A stretch of DNA of 64,000 nucleotides from GCA-002700125 sp964434385 (GTDB taxonomy: Bacteria; Chloroflexota; Dehalococcoidia; Lucifugimonadales; Lucifugimonadaceae): contig CAYSUW010000001.1 of the NCBI GenBank assembly GCA_964434385.1, positions 124,001 to 188,000 on the forward strand, given 5' to 3'. Below the pieces are notes generated by a model that saw only the letters and a program-made list of their open reading frames with translations, searched no databases and was not told the DNA's origin. This document shows positions 18,359 to 26,941 of this stretch, one piece after another (the first letter of the stretch is position 1; every line of letters begins with the position of its first letter). A program made the translations under genes and the position numbers.

Positions 18359-18386
18359 AAAAAAAAAGTCCGATGAAAAATCGAAC
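18359..18386 (-). terminator. Hairpin plus nine-U tract (intrinsic-terminator-like) in a leader
   Basis: Read on the minus strand: GTTCGAT, loop TTTTC, ATCGGAC (18386-18368), a 7-bp stem with one G-U pair, followed at once by nine T residues (18367-18359). This is a textbook intrinsic terminator shape. It sits only about 2 bases after the predicted start of transcription from the promoter at 18395-18424 and 53 bases before the lipoprotein ATG at 18306. No other minus-strand gene could end here. Confidence 0.65.
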
Positions 18387-18394
18387 GTCCATAT

Positions 18395-18424
18395 AGTATA
18401 TCAGGACATTTTCAATTTTGTCAA
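18395..18424 (-). promoter_or_regulatory. Sigma-70-type promoter, TTGACA-18-TATACT
   Basis: On the minus strand TTGACA (18424-18419) and TATACT (18400-18395) are separated by 18 bases, the best consensus promoter I noticed in the window. It points to the PKD lipoprotein gene at 17470-18306. The -10 lies in ATATACTATAT, an 11-base near-palindrome flanked by GTCC and GGAC, which could be an operator. Predicted start is near 18388. Confidence 0.7.
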
Positions 18425-18505
18425 CCTTTTAAACTTAAAGTTCTAAAAGATTTTCTTTTTTTATGAAATTTTATAACTTATTATAAATTGATAAAAAATT
18501 AAATT

Positions 18506-19390
18506 ATGGCTAGTAAAGAATTACAAAATATCATTAAGCAAAAGCTTGATAATCCTATTGATATAAATTTGCCTGTTGAATTAAGAAGAAAACAATTAGA
18601 AGATAAAGCGATTAAACCTCCCGAAGAAGCTTCAATAGAAAGAGTTAAAGTTAATTCCAACTCATGCTATTGGATTACAATGCCTAATTCTAAAACTGAT
18701 AGGTTATTTTTTTTCATTCATGGTGGAGGATATACAATGGGGTCTGCTGAATCATCTTTCTCTTTGGCATCTTGGATTGCGAATGAAACTGAATCAAAAG
18801 TTTTTTCTATAAATTATCGTTTGGCTCCTGAATATCCTTTTCCATCTGCGATAGAAGACACTATTGAAATTTACAATTGGATACTATCGCAAAATTTTTC
18901 GCCTGAAAAAATCTGCGTAGGTGGTGTTTCTGCAGGAGGAGGGTTAGCTTTAGCTCTTTTGATATTCTTAAAAGAAAATTCCATTTCAATTCCTGCTTGT
19001 TCTGTACTAATGAGTCCCTGGACTGATCTTTCTCAATCTTGTGATTCCTATGAATCAAAAAAGATGATTGATCCTGTGATTAAGAAAGAATATCTTCAGT
19101 CTTGGGCTGATGATTATTTACAGGGGCAAGAATTTTCAAATCCTTTGGCATCTCCATTTTTTGCTGATTTATCTGATATGCCTCCTAGTTTGATTCAAGT
19201 AGGTTCTTCTGAAGTGATGCTTGGAGATTCTGAGAGAATTTTTGATAAGTCAAAATTAACAGGTTCTCCAGTAGAATTAGAAGTATGGCCAGAAATGTTT
19301 CATGGCTGGCAAAATAATTATGATTTTCTTTTAGAATCCCGTCAGGCTGTTAAGAATATTGGAGAATTCTTCAAAAAAAATATTAAATAG
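18506..19390 (+). CDS. HSL-family alpha/beta hydrolase (esterase)
   Basis: Carboxylesterase of the hormone-sensitive-lipase family, cytosolic (no signal peptide). The oxyanion-hole motif HGGGY is at 72-76, the nucleophile elbow GGVSAGGG at 139-146 (Ser142), YRLAPEYPFPSA near 104, and the C-terminal MFHGWQNNY supplies the catalytic His. An Asp in the strand before it (around 240) would complete the triad. The 294 aa are normal for the family. Follows a 110-base AT-rich spacer after the divergent promoter region and is followed 7 bases later by a tiny membrane ORF. Substrate unknown. Confidence 0.9.
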   Translation: MASKELQNIIKQKLDNPIDINLPVELRRKQLEDKAIKPPEEASIERVKVNSNSCYWITMPNSKTDRLFFFIHGGGYTMGSAESSFSLASWIANETESKVFSINYRLAPEYPFPSAIEDTIEIYNWILSQNFSPEKICVGGVSAGGGLALALLIFLKENSISIPACSVLMSPWTDLSQSCDSYESKKMIDPVIKKEYLQSWADDYLQGQEFSNPLASPFFADLSDMPPSLIQVGSSEVMLGDSERIFDKSKLTGSPVELEVWPEMFHGWQNNYDFLLESRQAVKNIGEFFKKNIK

Positions 19391-19397
19391 ATTATTT

Positions 19398-19520
19398 ATG
19401 ATTATCAAATACAAGAATAAAAGATGGAAACTAACTTTTTTAGGGATATTATCTAATATTTTTAAAGTTTTATTTTTTGTATACCTTCTTCAATTAATTA
19501 TAGGTTTAATACCTAAGTAG
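19398..19520 (+). CDS. Small single-pass membrane protein (40 aa)
   Basis: Short ORF 7 bases after the esterase stop. A basic N-terminus (KYKNKRWK) is followed by one hydrophobic helix (about residues 13-38) and ends IGLIPK. The positive-inside charge pattern and position right behind an expressed gene support it, but there is no clear Shine-Dalgarno and no family I recognise. Could equally be a chance ORF in AT-rich DNA. Confidence 0.4.
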   Translation: MIIKYKNKRWKLTFLGILSNIFKVLFFVYLLQLIIGLIPK

Positions 19521-19602
19521 TAAAAATAATTAATAAAAAAAAGTTGATTAAACATAAGAATTTCTTTTAAATTAATTTTTATCAATAAATTGATAGGCAA
19601 TT

Positions 19603-19911
19603 ATGAGAGATTCTTCAAATAATTTAGATAAATCAATTCTTTTTCTGGTGGTTTTTTCTCACCATTTATATATTGTAGCTATAATCATTTCAATTCCTTT
19701 TCTGATATTTAATACTTCTTGGTACGTCTCTCTTCCTCTTTTAACTTGGATTCTTTATTTGGGGTTTTCTCAGATACTTGATTGTCCATGGACTAATTTA
19801 GAAAATCGTTACAGATTAAAAGTAGGCATTCCTACCATTGATACTTTCATAAAACATTACTACATTAAACCTTATAAAAAGTTGAAGATAAAAAGACGAA
19901 CGGTTAAATAA
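19603..19911 (+). CDS. Small membrane protein, DUF2784-like
   Basis: The 102 aa hold two hydrophobic segments (about 12-35 and 40-60) and a C-terminal basic tail. The stretch ILDCPWTNLENRYRLKVGIP and the later FIKHYYIKP resemble the conserved C-P-L-T-x-x-E-N and final His/Tyr region of DUF2784 membrane proteins. Function is unknown in that family. It sits 10 bases ahead of the interrupted aldehyde dehydrogenase in the same direction and may share its transcript. Confidence 0.65.
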   Translation: MRDSSNNLDKSILFLVVFSHHLYIVAIIISIPFLIFNTSWYVSLPLLTWILYLGFSQILDCPWTNLENRYRLKVGIPTIDTFIKHYYIKPYKKLKIKRRTVK

Positions 19912-19921
19912 TTTTCCTAAA

Positions 19922-21382
19922 ATGACTTCATTGAAACATTATCAAAATTATATAAATGGAGAATGGAAGAATTCTCTATCTGGAAAAACTTACGAAGTTT
20001 TTAATCCTGCTGACAAAAATCATTTATTAGGAATTATTCCTTTTTCTTTGAGAGAAGATCTTGTTAATGCAATTGATTCAGCCTCTAGTTCTTTAGAAAA
20101 ATGGTCAAAAATTACTGCTCCTCAAAGAGGAGAAATTCTATTTGAAGTATTGAAAATTATGAATTCTAGAAAAGAAGAATTAACTCAAACGATTACTTTG
20201 GAAGAAGGAAAAATTTTTTCTGATTCACAAGCAGAAGTAAAAAGAGCAATGAATATTATTGAATTTAGTGCAGGTGAAGGTAGAAGGTTACTTGGAAATA
20301 CAAATCAATCAGAACACCAAGATAATGTTTCCTATACTATTCGAAAACCTCTTGGTGTTGTAGGAATAATTACTCCTTGGAATTTTCCATTGGCTATTCC
20401 CGCTTGGGAAATTGCCCCTGCTCTTATTTGTGGAAACACACTAGTTTTGAAACCAGCATTTTCAACTCCATTATCTGCTATAAAATTAATTGAAATATTT
20501 TAAGAGGCGGGGTTACCTTCAGGTGTAATAAATTTAGTAACTGGGAGTGGAGCAGAGATTGGCCAGGGCTTGGTTGAAGATAAAAGAATTCAAGGAATTT
20601 CTTTTACAGGTTCTACTGAGATTGGAACTAAAATATATTCTGATGGAGCATCGAAATTAAAAAAGATTCAATGTGAAATGGGTGGGGAAAATGCAGTGAT
20701 TGTTCTCAATGATGCTGATATTGAAAAAGCTGTGAAAGATGTGGCTATTGGAGCATTTGGCTCAACAGGGCAAAGGTGCACTGCTACTAGTAGAGTAATA
20801 ATTGAGAAAGATATTTATGATGAATTTATTGAAAAATTGATAATTTTTACTAAGGAACTAAAAGTTGGAAATGGAAGTGACCCAAAAATTGATGTAGGCC
20901 CTCTTAGTAGTTTGGATCAATTAGAAAAAGTAACTGAATACATAGGTTTAGGTGTAGAACAAGGTGCAAAAATTCTATTTGGCGGTCATAAGTTGGAAGG
21001 TGGAATTTTCGATGATGGTTTTTATGTAGAACCTACTATATTTGTTGATGTGGATAAAGATAATATTGTTGCAAAAGAGGAGATTTTTGGACCAGTACTT
21101 GTATCTTTTAAATCTTCTGATTTATCTGAGGCTTTAAAAATAACTAATGATGTTAATTTTGGATTATCATCTTCGATTTACACTAAAGATATTAAGAAAG
21201 CATATGAATATATCAATCAGGTTGATACAGGTATGGTTCATGTAAATTCTCCTACTTTAGGAGGAGAAGTTCATTTGCCTTTTGGAGGGTTAAAATCTTC
21301 AGGAGTGGGACATAGAGAACAAGGCGAAGAAGGCTTTAATTTTTTCTCAGAATTAATTTCTGTGTATATTGATCACTCATAA
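19922..21382 (+). pseudogene. Aldehyde dehydrogenase interrupted by one in-frame TAA
   Basis: NAD(P)-dependent aldehyde dehydrogenase, closest in style to succinate or alpha-ketoglutarate semialdehyde dehydrogenases. The frame is uninterrupted over 487 codons except for TAA at 20501-20503 (codon 194), where homologues read a charged residue in the LIEIF-x-EAGLPSGVINLV region. All catalytic residues survive: Asn154 (PWNFP), Glu252 (CEMGGEN) and Cys286 (GQRCT), counting the stop as a codon. Ending at the stop would give a 193-residue fragment without the active site; an internal ATG at 20570 could give the C-terminal 270. One base change (for example GAA to TAA) explains it: a recent nonsense mutation, a population variant or a sequencing error. 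Confidence 0.85.
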
Positions 21383-21403
21383 TATAATAAGAATCGAATT
21401 GTT

Positions 21404-21745
21404 TTAATCCCATTCAGAGTCAAAAACTAAATCCATTAAAGCCCACCAGTCAGTAGATTTACTTGCATTTGGTATTTTTAACTGCATTGTTCGCATAATA
21501 TCATCCCATTCTTTAGCCTTTGGATCATTATTAGTGTATTCAGAGTATTTTTCAGGATCGTAATCATCCGATGTTTCCATAAGCATGAACAATCTATTAG
21601 AAACCCTCCAAATTCTCATTCTAAGTATCCCGAAAGCTTTCATGGCATCCAAATCTTCTTGCCATACATTCTGATGGTATTCATCATATTTTTTTATTAC
21701 TTCAGGATTATTAACTAAATCTAGTGCTTGCGCATAAATTTTCAT
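21404..21745 (-). CDS. L-rhamnose/L-fucose mutarotase family protein
   Basis: Interconverts anomers of a 6-deoxyhexose, feeding dehydrogenases that act on one anomer. The 113 aa are the RhaM/RhaU (COG3254) length. Landmarks: EYHQNVWQEDL (catalytic His near 24), GILRMRIWRVSNRLFMLMET (near 39) and the Trp-rich end STDWWALMDLVF. AGGAG lies 6 bases before the ATG. Convergent with the aldehyde dehydrogenase. This group includes L-fucose-specific members, and a fuconate and a rhamnonate dehydratase are both in the window, so either sugar fits. Confidence 0.88.
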   Translation of the reverse strand: MKIYAQALDLVNNPEVIKKYDEYHQNVWQEDLDAMKAFGILRMRIWRVSNRLFMLMETSDDYDPEKYSEYTNNDPKAKEWDDIMRTMQLKIPNASKSTDWWALMDLVFDSEWD

Positions 21746-21859
21746 TTGAACTCCTAAATATGAATAAATTGAATTAAATCTTTATTAACAAACATGTACT
21801 TCAGTTATCATATGATAATTGTGAAATATTTTAATCCAGTCCATTTAGGTATATTTTAA

Positions 21860-23065
21860 ATGAATCCTATAAAAAGTATTAATTTTCGATTTCTCATTTT
21901 TGCAAATGCTTTTGCATTTTTAGGATGGGTAATAAGAAATTTACTTGTTAATTGGTATATTTTAGAGGAGACTAATTCAACCACTTTAGTAGGATTATTT
22001 GCTGCTATTCCATCTTTAATTATGTTTTTTTGTGGTCCTTTGGGTGGGCAATTAGCAGATAAATATCAAAGAAAATCGATTTTTATAATTACTCGATTAT
22101 CAGCATGTATGATTTTCTTCTTTCTTGCATTGTCAATCCAGATTGAATTTTATGTAATGTATATAATATTTATCTGTTTAATCCTTGTTGGAATACAAGA
22201 AAGTATGGAAGCCCCTGCAGAAAGGACTTTGATTGTTGATATTGTTGGATTAAGGTATATTACTTTAGGAAATTCTATAACAGAATTTATTAATAGTTTC
22301 CTTAGTTCTGTTGGCCCTTTAATAATAGCGATTCTTCTTTTATCTATTGAGAGTGTAAAACTTTTTTGGTCTTTACCATTGGTTTATATAATAAGTTTAT
22401 TTTTTGCAGTTTTATTATTTGTAAATTTTAAAAATCCCACTTTTGATCAAGATGAAATCATAAATGAAAAAAGTAAATCTTTAAAAGAAGGATTCAGGTA
22501 TTCTTTTAATAATATAAATATAAGGATACTTTTGATTCTCGCTGGGACTGTTTTCTTTTGGGGTGTTTCTCAGCCTTTAATTCCCAAGATAGCTAGAGAT
22601 ATTCTTAAAGTAGGTGAGTCAGGTTATGGTATCCTTATTGCAGCTGAAGGTATTGGCTGGATGTTTGGATCTATATTATTACCTCTTTATCCTAAGTTAT
22701 TTAGAAATTCTAAATCTATTGTAATTTGTATTACAATATATGCTCTTTCGATGATCCTTTTAGTAATCTCAACTAATTTTGTCATCTCAATTATTTCTCT
22801 TATTGTAGGTGGGATTTTTCATGTACTTTGGTGGACAGTAATAATAATTTTACTTCAAAATTTAGCAGATAATTTTTATAGAGGAAGGGTAATTGGACTT
22901 TTCTTTACATTCATTCAATTAACTGGATTGGGATTTATCATTGGTGGTTGGTCAGGAGAAATTCTTGGGATTTTAAATACAATAATTATTTCTTCAGTAT
23001 TTTTAATAATGATTCACCTCTTTATATTTTTAATTTCTAGAAAATTTAGATCTCTAAGTATTTAA
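21860..23065 (+). CDS. MFS transporter
   Basis: Twelve-helix major facilitator permease in the cytoplasmic membrane. Helices are visible throughout the 401 aa. The loop between helices 2 and 3 has the MFS signature form (GGQLADKYQRKSIFI), and a hydrophilic central loop lies at about 190-210. Its EAPAERTLIVDIVG segment and overall layout resemble MFS exporters of the Bcr/enterobactin-exporter (TetA-like, DHA3) type rather than sugar importers. It is divergent from the mutarotase. Substrate cannot be told. Confidence 0.85.
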   Translation: MNPIKSINFRFLIFANAFAFLGWVIRNLLVNWYILEETNSTTLVGLFAAIPSLIMFFCGPLGGQLADKYQRKSIFIITRLSACMIFFFLALSIQIEFYVMYIIFICLILVGIQESMEAPAERTLIVDIVGLRYITLGNSITEFINSFLSSVGPLIIAILLLSIESVKLFWSLPLVYIISLFFAVLLFVNFKNPTFDQDEIINEKSKSLKEGFRYSFNNINIRILLILAGTVFFWGVSQPLIPKIARDILKVGESGYGILIAAEGIGWMFGSILLPLYPKLFRNSKSIVICITIYALSMILLVISTNFVISIISLIVGGIFHVLWWTVIIILLQNLADNFYRGRVIGLFFTFIQLTGLGFIIGGWSGEILGILNTIIISSVFLIMIHLFIFLISRKFRSLSI

Positions 23066-23140
23066 AAAAAAGTTTCTTTCGATATTTATTCAAGATCTTA
23101 AAAGTGTAAAAATATTGGGGTTCTTTTATAATTTCATAAA

Positions 23141-23164
23141 ATCATATTAAAGATCATATTAAAG
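23141..23164 (+). repeat. Tandem 12-bp repeat ahead of the PhyH gene
   Basis: ATCATATTAAAG occurs twice in perfect tandem, ending 7 bases before the PhyH ATG and starting 8 bases after a TATAAT (23127-23132) that could be its -10 element. It would lie around the start of transcription or in the short leader. Could be a regulator site or a simple replication-slippage duplication. Confidence 0.6.
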
Positions 23165-23171
23165 AACTAGT

Positions 23172-24170
23172 ATGGGACTATTAAATACAGATCAATTAGA
23201 TTATTTTGATGAATTTGGCTTTTTGCCCTTAAGTAATGTGTTTAACCCTGATGAAGTAACTGATCCTGTTATTGAAGAATATAAAGGTGTATTAAATTCT
23301 CTTGCTGAAAAATTATTTGAAGAAGGTAAAATTTCATCTAAATTTGAAAATCTATCCTTTGCTAAAAAAATAACTAAAATTATGCAAGAGACTGGTGAAT
23401 CCCATGGAAAATTTTTCGATTTTTCTTTACCAGCTCCAAGTGCTGTGACTATGGATTATCCTGGTTGGTTTGGCCCTGCTGTTTTTAATGCTTTTGTTAA
23501 TGAACAAATCCTAGACGTTGTAGAATCCATTATTGGCCCTGAAATATATTCGAATCCAGTACAACATGTAAGAATAAAGCCTCCAGAAAGATTGTTACCA
23601 AAAACTTATAATTTACAGGTTTCTGTTGGAGCTACTGCTTGGCATCAAGATCAAGGAGTAGTTAGTGATGATGCTGATGATACCAACATGTTAACGGTTT
23701 GGTTTCCATTATTAGATGCGCCTGTGGAATCAGGTCCCCTGAAGATAGTTCCGGGTAGTCACAAAGGAGGGTTATTAACTCATTGTGGTGATTTTGGGAT
23801 TAAGGGGGTAATGCAAATCCCAACTCATCTTTTTGATGAAGATGGAACTGTCCCTGTTCCATTAAATAGAGGAGATATTGTGATTTTAAATAAAAAAACA
23901 GTTCATGGATCATTGTCTAATGTAAGTGAGAATATAAGGTGGAGTTTTGATTTAAGATATAACCCCACTGGCCAAAATACAGGAAGGGAATCTTTTCCTG
24001 GTTTTGTAGCAAGAAGTAAAAAGGATCCTACATCAGAATTAAGAGATCCTGATGTGTGGAAAAATATGTGGGAAGAAACAAAAATCAAACTTAGTAGTGT
24101 TAATGAAGGAGATCCTATAGACGTGAATTTCAGAAAAAGAGCTGATGGAAATCAGTCAGATTGTGCCTAA
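23172..24170 (+). CDS. Phytanoyl-CoA dioxygenase (PhyH) family protein
   Basis: Fe(II)/2-oxoglutarate-dependent dioxygenase. The iron triad is H158 and D160 (TAWHQDQG) and H245 (TVHGSLSN), with R256 as probable 2-oxoglutarate anchor. GPLKIVPGSHKGG (188-200) is the usual strand after the triad's first part. The 332 aa are normal. PhyH proteins hydroxylate lipids, osmolytes or phosphonates, and in marine bacteria they are often multiplied; the substrate here is unknown. A tandem 12-bp repeat precedes the start. Confidence 0.9.
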   Translation: MGLLNTDQLDYFDEFGFLPLSNVFNPDEVTDPVIEEYKGVLNSLAEKLFEEGKISSKFENLSFAKKITKIMQETGESHGKFFDFSLPAPSAVTMDYPGWFGPAVFNAFVNEQILDVVESIIGPEIYSNPVQHVRIKPPERLLPKTYNLQVSVGATAWHQDQGVVSDDADDTNMLTVWFPLLDAPVESGPLKIVPGSHKGGLLTHCGDFGIKGVMQIPTHLFDEDGTVPVPLNRGDIVILNKKTVHGSLSNVSENIRWSFDLRYNPTGQNTGRESFPGFVARSKKDPTSELRDPDVWKNMWEETKIKLSSVNEGDPIDVNFRKRADGNQSDCA

Positions 24171-24174
24171 ATTA

Positions 24175-24648
24175 ATGACAAAAACTTCTTTAGTGATAAT
24201 TTTTTTAGTATTAGTCCTTGGAGTAAGCGGGGTTGGTTATCAACAACTACAAATTACTAGATTGTCAGAAAAATTAAATCAGGAAGAGAATTGTAGTTTT
24301 GCTTTAACATTATTTTCACGTGCTAAAAACACTGAAGAATCTGATTCTCCTCAAGTAGATCAAGATTGGGTTGAGCTGGGAACTCAGTTATCTAAAAGAA
24401 TAAATGAAAATAATTTTTGGTTTTTTCCTGATGTAACTATGCAAGAAGTTGGATTAGCTAATCTAGTTAAGGATGCTTCTTCTGATCGAATTTCATTTCA
24501 AAATTATTACAGTTCACATAATTTTTTCTCAAATGGTTCAGGGATTTGGTTTGGAATGGTTAAAATGTGGAATACTTCTTGGAAAGCTAAAGATGGGAAA
24601 ACTGCTATTGTCGTCTCTGATGTTTTAAAAAATAATTGTGATAATTAA
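24175..24648 (+). CDS. Membrane-anchored hypothetical protein
   Basis: No recognised family. I start at ATG 24175, just after the PhyH stop; an ATG at 24145 would overlap PhyH by 26 bases and add ten residues. One N-terminal helix (MTKTSLVIIFLVLVLGVSGV) anchors a roughly 130-residue extracytoplasmic domain with paired Cys (first at NCSF, last at NNCDN), WFFPDVTMQEVG and a Ser/Asn-rich stretch. First of three consecutive small plus-strand genes leading to the LysE exporter. Confidence 0.65.
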   Translation: MTKTSLVIIFLVLVLGVSGVGYQQLQITRLSEKLNQEENCSFALTLFSRAKNTEESDSPQVDQDWVELGTQLSKRINENNFWFFPDVTMQEVGLANLVKDASSDRISFQNYYSSHNFFSNGSGIWFGMVKMWNTSWKAKDGKTAIVVSDVLKNNCDN

Positions 24649-24674
24649 GAATTTGCAAAACCTCAGATCAAGAT

Positions 24675-24884
24675 ATGATAAATTCTATTAACAAATATTT
24701 AATTGGTAAGAGAAAATATCTATTAGTAAATCTTAATATTGCTTTAGTTGTATTTGTTATTTTAGAGATAGTAATACTATCTCAAGCTCGTTCAGGTATG
24801 GTCTCTGCTGAAGAAGGACAAGCAAAAAGAGATGAACTTTGTAGACAAGGAAAATTAGGAGCTTATTGCTATAAACGGAGATAA
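24675..24884 (+). CDS. Small single-pass membrane protein, SINxYL family (copy 1)
   Basis: A 69 aa protein: SINKYLIGKRKY, a helix LLVNLNIALVVFVILEIVIL, then a charged tail with AEEGQAKRDELCRQGK. Two more proteins with the same opening, the same helix (LLxxLNxxLxxFxILE) and a similar charged tail occur at 28210-28428 and 32533-32760, so this is a real, undescribed small family, not a chance ORF. Function unknown; the basic N-terminus should be cytoplasmic. Neighbours differ between copies. Confidence 0.75.
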   Translation: MINSINKYLIGKRKYLLVNLNIALVVFVILEIVILSQARSGMVSAEEGQAKRDELCRQGKLGAYCYKRR

Positions 24885-24938
24885 AATTATTATTGGTGTA
24901 TTTGAAGAAATCCCTAGTGTAATTAAAGTTGATTACCG

Positions 24939-25526
24939 ATGATAGATGCATACATTGCACTAATGATTTTTATTGTGTTCATGATGGCAACACCGGGGCC
25001 AGCAAATATGGTTTTAATGATTGGTGGTGCACAAGAGGGTGTTCGTGCATGTTTTGGTTTCATTATAGGAGTTGTTTGTGGAAAACTTCTGTTAAATCTT
25101 TTGTTTGGATTTGGATTTGGTTTGTTTTTAGCCGATCAGCCAGCATTGGTGCAAGTGCTCAAATTTATTAGTGCTGGGTATATGATATGGTTGGCTTTGC
25201 AGTCATGGAATAGTGATAAAGAGAAAAATGGAGTAAATAAAACCTTCACATTCAGATACGGTATTATAGTTCATCCACTTAATCCGAAGGCATGGGTAAT
25301 GGTAATTCTGACATGGAGTCAGTTTGCTTCAGGTTTGGGTAGTTTTTCAACTCAACTTTTACTAGTGATAAGTAGTTTTGCTGCAATTCAACTAATATTC
25401 CATACTATCTGGTGTTGGACTGGATCTCTATTACAACGTGCATTGCCTAAAAATTCTCTTCTTACAAGAGGAATGATTTTAATTACAGTGGTTATAGTAA
25501 TATGGGCGTTGTTATATGACTCTTAA
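24939..25526 (+). CDS. LysE/RhtB-family exporter
   Basis: Amino-acid (or homoserine-type) efflux permease. The opening IDAYIALMIFIVFMMATPGPANMVLMIGG carries the TPGPAN motif of the family (about residue 18), followed by GAQEGVRACFGFIIGVVCGK and, later, HPLNPKAWVMVILTWSQF (near 108), matching the conserved N-P-K-A region. 195 aa with five to six helices. It lies 54 bases after a small membrane protein gene and is convergent with a dehydratase. Base composition looks a little richer in G than its neighbours. Substrate unknown. Confidence 0.9.
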   Translation: MIDAYIALMIFIVFMMATPGPANMVLMIGGAQEGVRACFGFIIGVVCGKLLLNLLFGFGFGLFLADQPALVQVLKFISAGYMIWLALQSWNSDKEKNGVNKTFTFRYGIIVHPLNPKAWVMVILTWSQFASGLGSFSTQLLLVISSFAAIQLIFHTIWCWTGSLLQRALPKNSLLTRGMILITVVIVIWALLYDS

Positions 25527-25548
25527 TTGGTAAATAGTTAAAGGTTTT

Positions 25549-26787
25549 CTACTCGTATAAATGTGGACTTCTTTCTTTTCTAAGAATTTTAAGTTCTTCT
25601 TCCATTGTATTACTTCTGAATTTACTTTTTTTACCCATAAAATCAACAGTTTCCCAATCATCTATAGGGTTTTCATTTGGAATGTTGCTAACCCTTATAT
25701 GTGAGTCTTTTCTTTCTTTAACTTCTTTTTTCAGTTTTGTTCCTATTCCTGGATTTTGAGGTGCATTCAAAAATCCATCTACTATATCTAGATTAGGATC
25801 TACGAAATCTCCATACCATCCTTCATGGTAAGGAGGTACAAATTCTTGAATCATCGCATTTATTGAGCTTATACATATTTGAGCGCAAGCAAATATGTTA
25901 ACTGGTCCACTTGCATCATGGGGTGCAAAAGGAACTTGATAACTTGAAGCTAAAATCGCGATTTTTTTTGTTTCAGAAATTCCGCCTGTCCAGATTAGGT
26001 CTGGCATTACAATTCTTGCAGAACCATTTTCAATAAACTCTCGAAATTGCCATCTGCTTAGCAATCTTTCTGAAATACAAATTGGGGTTTTAGTGGAGTT
26101 TTGTAATTCTTTTAAAGCATTTGGATTATGTACTGGCATTAAATCTTCTTGCCACATAATTTCATAAGGTTCCATGGCTTGAGCAATTCGAATCGCCACA
26201 GGTAAAGTCCATTTTCCATGACCATCATTAGCTATTTGAATTTTGTTTCCTACCGCATCTCTAATTTCTTTTATTGGTTGTATTGCAATATCTAAATCTT
26301 TTGGTGATAGAAATTGTCCATCAGATGCAAGAGCTAAAGGAATTGTTGGTCCGAATTTCATTGCAGTTATTCCTTTATCGAGAAGTTGGTTGACATATTT
26401 AATGAATCCAGAATAGGGCAATCCTGTAGCATAAACTCTAATTCTTTCTCTAACTGCACCACCTAACAATTCATAAATTGGAACACCGGCATCTTGACCT
26501 TTTATGTCCCATAAAGCCATATCAATAGCAGATATAGCTCTCATTTCTGCACCACCAAAACCAGCATGATCAGAAAGAGTAAACATTGAATGCCAATGTA
26601 ACTCTACTTTTCTAGGATCTCTTCCTATCAATAAAGGTCCAAAATGGTCATGAATTGCAGATTCAACTACTGTGGGAGCATACCATGTTTCTCCTAACCC
26701 AATGATCCCTTTATCAGTGTGAATATTTACCCATATAATTTGTGGTTTTTCGTCGATTCTTATTGTTTCTATATGGGTAATTTTCAT
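25549..26787 (-). CDS. Galactonate-dehydratase-like enolase-superfamily enzyme
   Basis: Sugar-acid dehydratase. Catalytic positions D188, H190, E214, E240 and H290 show the 2-24-26-50 spacing of the galactonate/mannonate dehydratase group (NDGHG, WQEDL, ISERL, APHDASGP), and D263 pairs with the catalytic His. The N-terminal cap has GLGETWYAPTVVE and DMALWDIKGQDAGVPIYELLGG. The C-terminus is about 30 residues longer than GalD. GAGC/GGAGC lies upstream of the ATG. It stands alone on its strand, convergent with the LysE exporter. Galactonate is only one option; substrate assignment in this group needs biochemistry. Confidence 0.85.
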   Translation of the reverse strand: MKITHIETIRIDEKPQIIWVNIHTDKGIIGLGETWYAPTVVESAIHDHFGPLLIGRDPRKVELHWHSMFTLSDHAGFGGAEMRAISAIDMALWDIKGQDAGVPIYELLGGAVRERIRVYATGLPYSGFIKYVNQLLDKGITAMKFGPTIPLALASDGQFLSPKDLDIAIQPIKEIRDAVGNKIQIANDGHGKWTLPVAIRIAQAMEPYEIMWQEDLMPVHNPNALKELQNSTKTPICISERLLSRWQFREFIENGSARIVMPDLIWTGGISETKKIAILASSYQVPFAPHDASGPVNIFACAQICISSINAMIQEFVPPYHEGWYGDFVDPNLDIVDGFLNAPQNPGIGTKLKKEVKERKDSHIRVSNIPNENPIDDWETVDFMGKKSKFRSNTMEEELKILRKERSPHLYE

Positions 26788-26941
26788 GATCTGCTCCTTT
26801 CTCTTTGCTGTAGAATATCAAGAACTCAATAATCTGAACACTCTCCTTTTAATAATATATGTCCCTATATAGTGAATAAGTTTAATTACAATTATAAAGT
26901 GATGATATTTGAATGAGGTATCATTAAATAAGGAGGTGTAT

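Noticed and set aside
18380..18400. GTTCGA on the minus strand, resembling a tRNA T-loop
   Set aside because: No cloverleaf can be drawn around it; it belongs to the 7-bp hairpin before the U-tract.
23903..24088. Minus-strand ORFs inside PhyH and many other enzyme genes
   Set aside because: Frame shadows of well-supported genes; no start signals or motifs.
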